DNA of 5,604 bases from Paracoccaceae bacterium (GCA_013214715.1 JABSSB010000006.1:28807-34410), one strand, 5' to 3'; positions 1 through 5,262 are shown, numbered from the stretch's first letter. Made by a program: numbers and translations. Notes: a model not told the origin generated them from the letters alone.

Positions 1-300
1 ATCATTTCAGGCGGGGAAAACATCTCCTCGGTCGAGGTTGAAGGCGTCTTGATGGAACATCCCGACGTGTTGCTGGCCGCCGTTGTGGCCAAGCCGGATG
101 AGAAATGGGGCGAGGTGCCTTGCGCCTTTGTCGAATTGAAACCCGGCACGGCCCCGAGCGAAGCGGACCTGATCGGCTTTGCCCGGCAGACGCTCGCGGG
201 GTTCAAAACACCCAAAGCGGTTGTGTTTCAGGAGCTGCCCAAAACCTCTACGGGTAAAATCCAGAAATTCGCCCTGCGCAAGACCGCTGCGGCGCTTTGA
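1..300 (+). CDS. Acyl-CoA synthetase (AMP-forming), C-terminal part; 5' end outside window
   Basis: This is the last 99 residues of an adenylate-forming acyl-CoA ligase, read in frame from base 1 to a TGA at 298-300. The enzymes activate a carboxylic acid with ATP to an acyl-adenylate and then transfer it to CoA in the cytoplasm. The fragment is the mobile C-terminal subdomain. It starts with the hinge-side A8-type motif SGGENISSVEVE (visible residues 3-14), continues with a typical KPDEKWGEVPCAFVEL stretch (31-46), and ends with the A10-type motif PKTSTGKIQKF (80-90), whose lysine at visible residue 86 is the one needed for adenylation. The family is certain; the substrate is not. The wording resembles medium- or short-chain ligases and the DmdB-type methylmercaptopropionate ligases common in roseobacters, but the substrate pocket lies in the missing N-terminal domain. 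The next gene on the same strand begins 65 bases downstream. Confidence 0.93.
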   Translation: MISGGENISSVEVEGVLMEHPDVLLAAVVAKPDEKWGEVPCAFVELKPGTAPSEADLIGFARQTLAGFKTPKAVVFQELPKTSTGKIQKFALRKTAAAL

Positions 301-365
301 TGGCGTGGACGCGGCAGGGCGCACCGTGATACGGCACTGATACAGGCAAATCACACCGGGCCGGC

Positions 366-1382
366 ATGACCGCACTCGACAGTTACGACCGACTGGAGGC
401 CGCAGGCCTCTGGCGCGCGGGCGCGGAAGCGCAGCGGCGCGAAGTTGTGGTGTCGATTGGCGATGCAACGCTGAAAATCGCAGATATGTCAGACAAGGTG
501 CTGGCGCATTGGTCGCTGGCGGCAGTGCATCGGGCCAATCCCGGTCAGACGCCGGCGATCTATCACCCCGATGGCGATCCGGGCGAGCGGCTGGAGCTTG
601 GCCCGGATGAGCATCAGATGATCGACGCCATCGCACAAATTCAACGCGCCGTGGCGCGGCGCAAATCACGGCCGGGACGGCTGCGGCTGGGCCTCTTTGT
701 GCTGGGTGTGGCGGTCATGATCGCAGCCTCTGTGCTGTGGCTGCCCTCGGGTCTGCGCAATTACGCAATGCGGGTGCTGCCCGAGAGCCAGAAAGCCGAA
801 CTGGGCGACGCGCTTTTGGCGCAACTGGTGCGCGGAGCAGGTGCGCCCTGCTCAACCCGCAGCAGCGCCGAGATCCTTGACCGGCTGGCCCGGCGGCTTG
901 AGGCGCAAAACATACTGATCCTGCCCGATGGCCATGTCGATGCGCTGCATCTGCCGGGCGGGCTGATCCTGCTGCATCGCGAACTGGTCGAAGATCACGA
1001 CGACCCCTCCGTGCCCGCAGGCTATGCGCTGGCCGAATTGCAGCGACTGGCGCAATCGGACCCGCTGGAGAGGATGCTGATCGATACCGGGCTGCGCGGC
1101 ACGCTGGCGCTGCTGACCACCGGCACCCTGCCCGACGCGGTGCTGGACAGCCAGGCCGAAACCCTGTTGACCCGCACGCCCGATCCGGCCGATCCGGCCG
1201 CGCTCTTGGCGCGGTTTGCCGCTGTCGGGCTGCCCTCGACGCCCTACGCGCTGGCGGTGGATATCACGGGTGACAGCACGCGCGCCCTGATCGACGGCGA
1301 CCCGATACAGCAGGGCGATGCCTTCATCCCACCGCTGAGCGATAGTGACTGGCTGCGGCTGCAGGCGATCTGCGGCGGCTGA
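366..1382 (+). CDS. Membrane-anchored M48-like protein with degenerate zinc site (probable pseudopeptidase)
   Basis: The product has 338 residues. Residues about 1-85 form a small cytoplasmic-looking domain rich in beta-type segments. A basic linker (about 94-107, ARRKSRPGRLR) precedes one hydrophobic segment (about 107-126), and the rest is a soluble domain. That domain follows the M48 peptidase plan: VLPESQKAELGDALL (137-151), one cysteine (162), HLPGGLILLHREL (195-207) in place of the family's ALPGG-I-x-x-x-x-GL strand, then AGYALAELQRL (218-228) where the family has the AGVLAHEIGH helix. The zinc motif HExxH is therefore A223-E224-L-Q-R227, with both histidines lost. The later ExxxAD ligand helix seems reduced to SQAETLL (262-268). 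The C-terminus ends in a SDSDWLRLQAIC pattern like that of related M48 proteins. ATG 366 is the first start after an in-frame stop at 327-329; its ribosome site is weak. The gene converges with purK, with only 8 bases between their ends. It could be a scaffold or regulator; catalytic activity is unlikely. The M48 link is by eye. Confidence 0.75.
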   Translation: MTALDSYDRLEAAGLWRAGAEAQRREVVVSIGDATLKIADMSDKVLAHWSLAAVHRANPGQTPAIYHPDGDPGERLELGPDEHQMIDAIAQIQRAVARRKSRPGRLRLGLFVLGVAVMIAASVLWLPSGLRNYAMRVLPESQKAELGDALLAQLVRGAGAPCSTRSSAEILDRLARRLEAQNILILPDGHVDALHLPGGLILLHRELVEDHDDPSVPAGYALAELQRLAQSDPLERMLIDTGLRGTLALLTTGTLPDAVLDSQAETLLTRTPDPADPAALLARFAAVGLPSTPYALAVDITGDSTRALIDGDPIQQGDAFIPPLSDSDWLRLQAICGG

Positions 1383-1390
1383 ACCGGGCC

Positions 1391-2461
1391 TTAGCCCCGC
1401 GTGATGCGGTTCACATGGCCCATCTTGCGGCCGGGTTTCACCTCGGCCTTGCCATACAAGTGCAGGCTGGCATCGCGTTCGCGGGCGATCTCGGGCACGC
1501 GGTCCATGTCATCGCCGATCAGGTTTTCCATCACCACATCCGCATGGCGCGTCCCATCGCCCAACGGCCAGCCCGCCACGGCGCGGATATGCTGCTCGAA
1601 CTGATCGACCGAGCAGCCATTCTGCGTCCAATGGCCCGAATTATGCACCCGCGGCGCAATCTCATTCACGATCAGCCCCTGCGGCGTCACGAAAAGTTCC
1701 ACCCCCATCACGCCCACATATTCCAGCGCGTTCAAAATCCGCGCCGCCAGCAGCACGGCATCCGTGCGCTGCGACGGCGACAGACGCGCGGGCACCGTCG
1801 TGCTGTGCAGGATACCATCGCGATGCACATTCTCGCCGGGATCGAAACAAGCGACCTCGCCGGACGCGGCGCGGGCCGCGATCACCGAAACCTCATGACT
1901 GAAATTCACAAAGCCTTCGAGGATCGACGGCGCCCCCGCCATGGCGTCCAGCGCGGCGGGCGCTTCCTGCGGCGTCATGATCCGCGCCTGGCCCTTGCCG
2001 TCATAGCCAAAGCGGCGGGTCTTCAGGATGCCGGGCGCACCAACGCTGGCCATCGCCGCCTCAAGCCCGGCCGCATCCGGCACGTCGGCATAGGGCGCGG
2101 TGGTCAGGCCCAGACCGGTCAGGAAGTCTTTTTCAGTCAGCCGGTCCTGACTGACACGCAATGCCTCGCGCCCTGGATGGATCGGGCGATGCGCTTCCAG
2201 CACATCCAGCGCCGAGGTCGGGATATTCTCAAACTCATAGGTGATCACATCAACCGAAGCCGCAAATGCCTTGAGCGCTGCAGTGTCATCGTAGCCCGCT
2301 GTCGTGACCTGATCGGCCACCTGCCCCGCGGGCGGGTTGGCGCCGGGCTCAAAGATATGCGTGCGAAAGCCAAGGCGCGAGGCCGCGACCGACAGCATCC
2401 GGCCCAGCTGCCCCCCGCCCAGAATGCCGATCACGGCGCCTTGCGGCAAAGGATCACTCAT
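1391..2461 (-). CDS. purK: N5-carboxyaminoimidazole ribonucleotide synthase (PurK)
   Basis: PurK joins bicarbonate to 5-aminoimidazole ribonucleotide (AIR) using ATP, giving N5-CAIR for PurE in de novo purine synthesis. The 356-residue product has the usual family length. It begins with the nucleotide-fold motif GILGGGQLGRML (12-23), then the FEN segment (77-79), QDRLTEKDFL (105-114), the ATP-grasp loop KTRRFGYDGKGQ (147-158), EGFVNFSHEVSVIAAR (182-197), GVELF (253-257, with E255 a likely magnesium ligand) and NEIAPRVHNSGHWT (266-279, with E267 the second ligand). The end, YGKAEVKPGRKMGHVN, is also characteristic. I chose ATG at 2461 rather than an in-frame start further upstream, because the conserved protein begins at MSDP, this ATG overlaps the purE stop as ATGAGTGA, and a GAGG sits 9 bases upstream at 2471-2474. 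The stop is TAA at 1391-1393. All key residues look intact. Confidence 0.97.
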   Translation of the reverse strand: MSDPLPQGAVIGILGGGQLGRMLSVAASRLGFRTHIFEPGANPPAGQVADQVTTAGYDDTAALKAFAASVDVITYEFENIPTSALDVLEAHRPIHPGREALRVSQDRLTEKDFLTGLGLTTAPYADVPDAAGLEAAMASVGAPGILKTRRFGYDGKGQARIMTPQEAPAALDAMAGAPSILEGFVNFSHEVSVIAARAASGEVACFDPGENVHRDGILHSTTVPARLSPSQRTDAVLLAARILNALEYVGVMGVELFVTPQGLIVNEIAPRVHNSGHWTQNGCSVDQFEQHIRAVAGWPLGDGTRHADVVMENLIGDDMDRVPEIARERDASLHLYGKAEVKPGRKMGHVNRITRG

Positions 2462-2942
2462 TGACCGGCACCTCGGGGATCGAGGCCGAGAGCGCATCGC
2501 GCCAGGCATCCAGCCGCGCCGCCAGATCAGGATCGGAAATGGCCAGAATTCCCGCCGCCATCAGGCCCGCATTCTTGGCCCCGGCCTCTCCGATCGCCAT
2601 GGTGGCCACGGGATAGCCGCGCGGCATCTGCAGAATCGAATAAAGCGAATCCACGCCCGACAGCGCCCGCGTCTGCACCGGCACGCCAATCACCGGCACG
2701 CGCGTCTTCGACGCCATCATCCCCGGCAGATGCGCCGCGCCGCCTGCACCGGCGATGATCACCTTCAACCCGCGCGAGACGGCGGTTTTGCCATAGTCCC
2801 ACAACCGGTCCGGCGTGCGATGCGCCGAGACGATGCGCGCTTCATGGGCCACGCCAAGCTCGTCAAGCACGTCGGCGGCATGTTTCATCGTTGGCCAGTC
2901 GGACTGGCTACCCATGATGATCCCGATGGAAGGCTGGCTCAT
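2454..2942 (-). CDS. purE: N5-carboxyaminoimidazole ribonucleotide mutase (PurE, class I)
   Basis: PurE moves the carboxyl group of N5-CAIR to carbon 4, forming CAIR, the step after PurK in purine synthesis. The 162-residue product is a full-length class I mutase. Diagnostic motifs are GSQSDWPTM (11-19), which binds the ribose phosphate, SAHRTP (39-44) with the catalytic histidine at 41, GAGGAAHLPGM (65-75), and a long conserved run from GVPVQ (86-90) through LSGVDSLYSILQMP (94-107) to AGAKNAGLMA (120-129). Being paired with purK supports class I, since class II enzymes work directly on AIR and CO2. The start is ATG at 2942, with only a modest AGGG 11 bases upstream. Its last 8 bases overlap the start of purK, so the two are almost certainly translated from one message in a coupled way. 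A possible own promoter lies at 2975-3002. Confidence 0.97.
   Translation of the reverse strand: MSQPSIGIIMGSQSDWPTMKHAADVLDELGVAHEARIVSAHRTPDRLWDYGKTAVSRGLKVIIAGAGGAAHLPGMMASKTRVPVIGVPVQTRALSGVDSLYSILQMPRGYPVATMAIGEAGAKNAGLMAAGILAISDPDLAARLDAWRDALSASIPEVPVNE
2471..2474 (-). promoter_or_regulatory. purK ribosome binding site (GAGG), inside the end of purE
   Basis: On the minus strand GAGG lies 9 bases before the purK ATG at 2461. It supports that ATG as the true start over an in-frame one further upstream. Because site and start both lie inside purE, ribosomes finishing purE can re-start at the ATGAGTGA overlap. Confidence 0.6.
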
Positions 2943-2974
2943 CGTCTTGAAATCCCTGTTTGATCAAGCCCCGC

Positions 2975-3002
2975 ACTATAGGAACACGCCCGTGTGGCGC
3001 AA
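2975..3002 (-). promoter_or_regulatory. Possible sigma-70 promoter for purE-purK
   Basis: Reading the minus strand, TTGCGC (2997-3002) is followed after 16 bases by TATAGT (2975-2980), which matches 5 of 6 bases of the TATAAT box; the upstream box matches only TTG. Transcription would start near 2968, leaving a leader of about 25 bases before the purE ATG at 2942. The 64-base gap between the YdcH-like gene and purE is long enough for this. Read-through from the YdcH-like gene is an alternative or additional source. Confidence 0.35.
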
Positions 3003-3006
3003 CCAT

Positions 3007-3231
3007 TCAGGCGATGATGTCGGGGGTCAGACGGTCTTCGATCAGGGTGATCCGGTCCTTGAGCTGCAATTTCTGCTTTTTGAGGCGCTTGATCGTGAAC
3101 AGATCGCCTGTGCCACGCTCCTCCAATGCAATGATCGCCTCGTCCAGATCGCGATGCTGGCGCTTGAAAACCTCAAGCTCAACACGCAGAACCTCTTCGG
3201 TTTTCATCGACAGGCTGCCGGGAGCGTTCAT
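3007..3231 (-). CDS. YdcH family (DUF465) small coiled-coil protein
   Basis: The 74-residue product belongs to the YdcH/DUF465 family of short helical proteins, whose molecular role is not established. The family signature is clear: HRDLDEAIIALE (26-37), then RLKKQKLQLKDRI (49-61) and a PDII-type end (70-73). Nearly the whole chain after residue 10 is charged and heptad-like, so it probably forms a helical hairpin or coiled coil. There is no signal peptide or membrane segment. I chose ATG at 3231: a GAGG lies 5 bases upstream on the minus strand, whereas the in-frame ATG at 3207 has no ribosome site and an earlier ATG would add residues unlike the family. It lies upstream of purE-purK on the same strand, 64 bases from purE, so some co-transcription is plausible, though a purE promoter is also possible. 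It is divergent from the Hsp20 gene. Confidence 0.88.
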   Translation of the reverse strand: MNAPGSLSMKTEEVLRVELEVFKRQHRDLDEAIIALEERGTGDLFTIKRLKKQKLQLKDRITLIEDRLTPDIIA

Positions 3232-3249
3232 CTGGACCTCGGATACGGA

Positions 3250-3260
3250 GTGCAGTGCAC
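3250..3260. repeat. Perfect 11-base inverted repeat GTGCA-N-TGCAC
   Basis: Two 5-base arms are perfect inverted complements around one central base. The site sits at the predicted transcription start of the YdcH-like gene, where a bound protein could block it. It could also be chance, since short palindromes of this size are not rare. Confidence 0.4.
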
Positions 3261-3262
3261 AA

Positions 3263-3291
3263 CATATAGGGCCAAGCGCGCCCCACGTGAA
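3263..3291 (-). promoter_or_regulatory. Possible sigma-70 promoter for the YdcH-like gene
   Basis: On the minus strand TTCACG (3286-3291, 4 of 6 to TTGACA) is followed after exactly 17 bases by TATATG (3263-3268, 4 of 6 to TATAAT). Transcription would begin near 3256, about 25 bases before the ATG at 3231, leaving room for the GAGG ribosome site. The predicted start falls inside the inverted repeat at 3250-3260. Confidence 0.4.
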
Positions 3292-3303
3292 GCCCTGCCG
3301 ACA

Positions 3304-3332
3304 CTTGTAACCCCGCCAAATCCTGCCCATAT
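3304..3332 (+). promoter_or_regulatory. Sigma-32 (RpoH)-type heat-shock promoter of the Hsp20 gene
   Basis: CTTGTA (3304-3309) matches 5 of 6 bases of the heat-shock box CTTGAA. After 15 bases comes GCCCATAT (3325-3332), which matches 7 of 8 positions of CCCCATNT. This is the E. coli-type RpoH consensus with normal spacing. Transcription would start around 3338-3340, just before the first leader hairpin at 3343. It faces a gene of the class RpoH normally controls, which strengthens the call. Confidence 0.7.
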
Positions 3333-3337
3333 TCAAG

Positions 3338-3403
3338 ATCAACCGGTTTGCCGCAACGGGAGCCGGAGCAGACTCGTCGCTTTGACTGAAAGGACGTGAC
3401 CAC
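3338..3403 (+). promoter_or_regulatory. Candidate ROSE-like RNA thermometer in the Hsp20 5' leader
   Basis: The predicted leader folds into two adjacent hairpins. Hairpin I (3343-3366) pairs CCGGUUU (3343-3349) with GGGAGCCGG-side bases 3360-3366, bulges G3350, then pairs CCG (3351-3353) with CGG (3357-3359) around a CAA loop; two pairs are G-U. Hairpin II (3375-3396) pairs CGUC (3375-3378) with GACG (3393-3396), leaves G3379 unpaired, then pairs CUUU (3380-3383) with AAAG (3389-3392) around the loop GACUG. The Shine-Dalgarno AAAGGA (3389-3394) is thus fully paired. The strand facing it contains UCGCU (3377-3381), which fits the U(U/C)GCU motif of ROSE thermometers, including the bulged G opposite the ribosome site. 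ROSE elements repress small heat-shock genes at low temperature and melt on warming. The fold is from hand pairing. Confidence 0.72.
3389..3394 (+). promoter_or_regulatory. Hsp20 ribosome binding site AAAGGA
   Basis: AAAGGA lies 9 bases before the GTG at 3404 and fixes that GTG as the start. All six bases are in the stem of leader hairpin II, so access to this site should depend on that hairpin opening. Confidence 0.75.
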
Positions 3404-3817
3404 GTGTCGAAACTTACACTCGGCTCTTACCCGCATATGCTGGGGTTCGAGCAGCTTGAACGCCTTCTCGAACGCACCGCGAAATCGGGCAATGAAGGCT
3501 ATCCCCCTTTCAATATTGAACAAACCTCTGACCAGTCCTATCGGATCACCCTGGCCGTGGCCGGGTTTGCCGAGGACGACCTGTCGATCACCGTCGAAGA
3601 CCGCCAATTGGTGATCCGTGGTCGACAGATGGATGACGGGTCGGACCGCATCTTCCTGCATCGTGGCATCGCCGCGCGCCAGTTCCAGCGCATGTTCGTG
3701 CTGGCCGATGGTGTCGAGGTTGGCGAGGCCATCATGGAAAACGGGTTGCTGCATGTCGATCTGCGCCGTCAGGTGCCGGACACCGTTGTGCAGACCATCA
3801 GCATCAAGAAAGGGTAA
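3404..3817 (+). CDS. Small heat-shock protein, Hsp20 / IbpA type
   Basis: The 137-residue product is an ATP-independent cytoplasmic chaperone that binds unfolding proteins in large oligomers and holds them for refolding by other chaperones. A short N-terminal arm (about 1-32, with helix-like FEQLERLLER at 15-24) precedes the alpha-crystallin domain (about 33-126). Inside it are YPPFNIEQ (33-40), YRITLAVAGFAEDDLSI (46-62), LVIRGR (69-74), and the class A bacterial pattern FLHRGIAARQFQRMFVLADGV (84-104) leading to ENGLLHVDL (112-120). The C-terminal anchor is the I-x-I motif ISI (132-134). The pattern matches IbpA and rhizobial HspA-type class A proteins. It starts with GTG, set by AAAGGA 9 bases upstream. 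A heat-shock promoter and a probable RNA thermometer precede it. The DUF1150 gene begins 3 bases after its stop, so the two are one operon. Confidence 0.95.
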   Translation: MSKLTLGSYPHMLGFEQLERLLERTAKSGNEGYPPFNIEQTSDQSYRITLAVAGFAEDDLSITVEDRQLVIRGRQMDDGSDRIFLHRGIAARQFQRMFVLADGVEVGEAIMENGLLHVDLRRQVPDTVVQTISIKKG

Positions 3818-3820
3818 GAC

Positions 3821-4048
3821 ATGAAAACACCATATGATCTGAACGAAAACGCCAGCCGCATCGTCTATGTCAAGCCGGTGGCGGTGGCCGATCTGCCCGC
3901 CGAAGTGCAGGAACAGGCCGGCGAGGCCGAAATTATCTATTCCGTGCATGATGCCGGCAGCGGAGAGCAGCTGGCCTTTGTGGCCGACCGCAAGCTGGCC
4001 GATCTGCTGGCGGCTGAGCATGATTATTCTGCCGTTACAGTGCATTGA
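3821..4048 (+). CDS. DUF1150 family protein
   Basis: The 75-residue product belongs to DUF1150, a small alphaproteobacterial family without a known function. Recognisable blocks are RIVYVKPVAVADLP (13-26), an IYSVHDAGSGEQLAFVADRKLA stretch (39-60), and the AVTVH end (71-75). There is no signal peptide, membrane segment or cysteine, so it should be a soluble cytoplasmic protein with an alpha-beta fold. Its ATG is 3 bases after the Hsp20 stop, and AAAGGG at the end of the Hsp20 gene serves as ribosome site, so translation is probably coupled. The strong hairpin starting 8 bases after its stop closes the operon. DUF1150 genes are commonly found beside small heat-shock genes in this group, which suggests a helper role in heat stress or in the chaperone's oligomer; that role is inference. 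Confidence 0.9.
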   Translation: MKTPYDLNENASRIVYVKPVAVADLPAEVQEQAGEAEIIYSVHDAGSGEQLAFVADRKLADLLAAEHDYSAVTVH

Positions 4049-4055
4049 CAGACAG

Positions 4056-4097
4056 GCCCGGCTGCGCAGATACTGCAGCCGGGCTTGAATTGATTTT
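4056..4097 (+). terminator. Intrinsic terminator of the Hsp20-DUF1150 operon
   Basis: A perfect 10-base stem, GCCCGGCTGC (4056-4065) with GCAGCCGGGC (4075-4084), encloses a 9-base loop. The tail TTGAATTGATTTT (4085-4097) is T-rich but broken by other bases, so termination may be incomplete. The stem begins 8 bases after the DUF1150 stop. Confidence 0.85.
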
Positions 4098-4112
4098 GGA
4101 TCGACCTGACTT

Positions 4113-5210
4113 TTGTTTCGAAACACTTTTCTGACTTTGGCGCTTTGCGCGTCACCAGCTTTTGCCGATCCTTACGTCACATGCGTTGAAGAGCAGCTGA
4201 CAGCGCTGCAAGCTGCGCCCGGTCCAGTGGACGGGCGTCTTGATGGGCAGACACGCGCGGCGGCACAGGCGGTGCAGCGCTCTGCGCAGGGAGCAAAGGC
4301 GGGCCTCGCGCTGTTGCGCCCGCTTGACCGGCGCAGCGCGCGCTATTGGTGCCGTGATCTGGCTGCCCTGTCGCCGCAGCTGCGCCCTCTTCAGCCCAAT
4401 TACCGGGCCGAAATCATTACGACCCCATCGGCAGAGCTGACACGCAACATCCGCGCTGAGCTCAACCGGTTTACAGATTACCTGCATCAGACCCATGGCA
4501 TCAGCCTGCCCGGCCCGATGGCGGTGGTCGCGGCGGGCGATGGGGCCGCGCTGACGACGCTTGTAACACAGACCGCACGGCAGCTGCGCCTGCGCTATGA
4601 CGTGCAGCAAACCGCCCTGCGGCGCTGCCGGTCGACCCAAAGCTATACTGGGATTGCCTATGGCAACCTGACCTGGATCTGCTGGGCGCAGGGTCGGACC
4701 CTGCCGGGGCGCGGGGTGAGTGGGCGGTTTGTGCTGGCGCATGAGGTCACGCATATCGTGCAGCGCGATCTTGAAGGGCGCCCCAATGGCGCAGGCGCGT
4801 TTGGCAGGCCCCGCCGCGATGTTCCGGCTTGGCTGGTGGAAGGTCATGCCAATTGGGTGGCGCTGGATTATCTGCACAGCCGCGGACTGCTGCGCCTACC
4901 CAGCCTTGATCAACTGCGCCGCACCGCCGCCCAGCGCCCCAATGGCATATCGATTCTGTCCGACGGGCTGGGGATGCGCACGCAAGACGCCTATGGCATC
5001 AGCCAGGTCGCTGTCAGCGTTCTGATCGCGCGGGCAGGCACGCGGGCACCGTTTGACTATTATCGGCGCATGGCCGCAGGCCGACGGCCCGATGCGGCCT
5101 TTCAGGAAAGCTTTGGCATCGCGCGCAAAGAGTTCGAACAGGCATTCCCAAGGCTGATGTCCAGCAAAACCGCGCTGGATCGGTTTGTGGCCAGCGGCGC
5201 GTTGAATTGA
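4113..5210 (+). CDS. Secreted HExxH zinc metallopeptidase (gluzincin-like), TTG start
   Basis: The 365-residue product starts with a Sec signal peptide (1-18: charged start, hydrophobic TFLTLALCA, cleavage after AFA before DPY). Residues about 24-56 resemble a reduced peptidoglycan-binding repeat: EQLTALQ, then GPVDGRLDGQTRAAAQAVQ (37-55). The catalytic part has LAHEVTHIVQRDL (208-220) with H210, E211 and H214, and PAWLVEGHANWVALDY (238-253) with E243 as the likely third zinc ligand, the pattern of the peptidase MA-like superfamily. Four cysteines remain after cleavage (24, 80, 172, 190) and could form two disulfides in the periplasm. An in-frame TGA at 4107-4109 excludes an upstream start, so TTG at 4113 is the best start and gives a complete signal peptide. 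The ribosome site is weak (GGA 12 bases upstream). No clear promoter lies in the 28 bases after the preceding terminator stem. Substrate is unknown; cell-wall or periplasmic protein processing is a guess. Confidence 0.8.
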   Translation: MFRNTFLTLALCASPAFADPYVTCVEEQLTALQAAPGPVDGRLDGQTRAAAQAVQRSAQGAKAGLALLRPLDRRSARYWCRDLAALSPQLRPLQPNYRAEIITTPSAELTRNIRAELNRFTDYLHQTHGISLPGPMAVVAAGDGAALTTLVTQTARQLRLRYDVQQTALRRCRSTQSYTGIAYGNLTWICWAQGRTLPGRGVSGRFVLAHEVTHIVQRDLEGRPNGAGAFGRPRRDVPAWLVEGHANWVALDYLHSRGLLRLPSLDQLRRTAAQRPNGISILSDGLGMRTQDAYGISQVAVSVLIARAGTRAPFDYYRRMAAGRRPDAAFQESFGIARKEFEQAFPRLMSSKTALDRFVASGALN

Positions 5211-5251
5211 CAAAGTGACCCGATCTTGCGCTTGCTGCGCGCAGGATGCAC

Positions 5252-5256
5252 GAGGA
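5252..5256 (+). promoter_or_regulatory. Ribosome binding site GAGGA of the PhzF-family gene
   Basis: GAGGA lies 6 bases before the ATG at 5263, a near-ideal arrangement. It decides between this start and an out-of-frame ATG at 5246, which has no such site. Confidence 0.75.
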
Positions 5257-5262
5257 CCGCAC

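Noticed and set aside
300..329. Nine-codon open frame between the ligase and the M48-like gene, overlapping the ligase stop
   Set aside because: It has no special codon run or attenuator-like structure around it, and short frames are common by chance.
7..669. Long minus-strand open frame of 220 codons
   Set aside because: It lies across the acyl-CoA ligase end and the M48-like gene, both with clear family motifs on the plus strand, and its product is Arg/Pro-rich with no recognisable domain. GC-rich third positions leave such frames open by chance.
1386..1397. Hairpin GGGC-CTTA-GCCC between the M48-like gene and purK, a possible shared terminator
   Set aside because: Only four base pairs and no T tract on either strand. 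The arms also fall on the purK stop region.
1415..2464. Plus-strand open frame of 349 codons opposite purK
   Set aside because: It is antiparallel to a full-length purK with all its motifs. The product is rich in His and Arg and resembles no family.
2986..2997. Dyad ACACG-CC-CGTGT in the purE promoter spacer
   Set aside because: The two-base gap cannot form a stable hairpin and there is no second copy. It overlaps promoter spacing where short dyads arise by chance.
3382..3387. TTGACT as a sigma-70 -35 box near the Hsp20 start
   Set aside because: It lies inside the leader hairpin and any -10 box would fall inside the coding region, so it cannot serve this gene.
3179..4126. Minus-strand open frame of 315 codons opposite Hsp20 and DUF1150
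   Set aside because: It overlaps two well-identified genes, the heat-shock leader and the terminator, and has no family motif.
4152..4877. Minus-strand open frame of 241 codons opposite the secreted peptidase
   Set aside because: The plus strand has a signal peptide and an intact zinc motif; this frame has neither a ribosome site nor a domain.
5228..5240. Hairpin GCGC-TTGCT-GCGC after the secreted peptidase
   Set aside because: The stem is four pairs long and no T run follows, so it is not a credible terminator.
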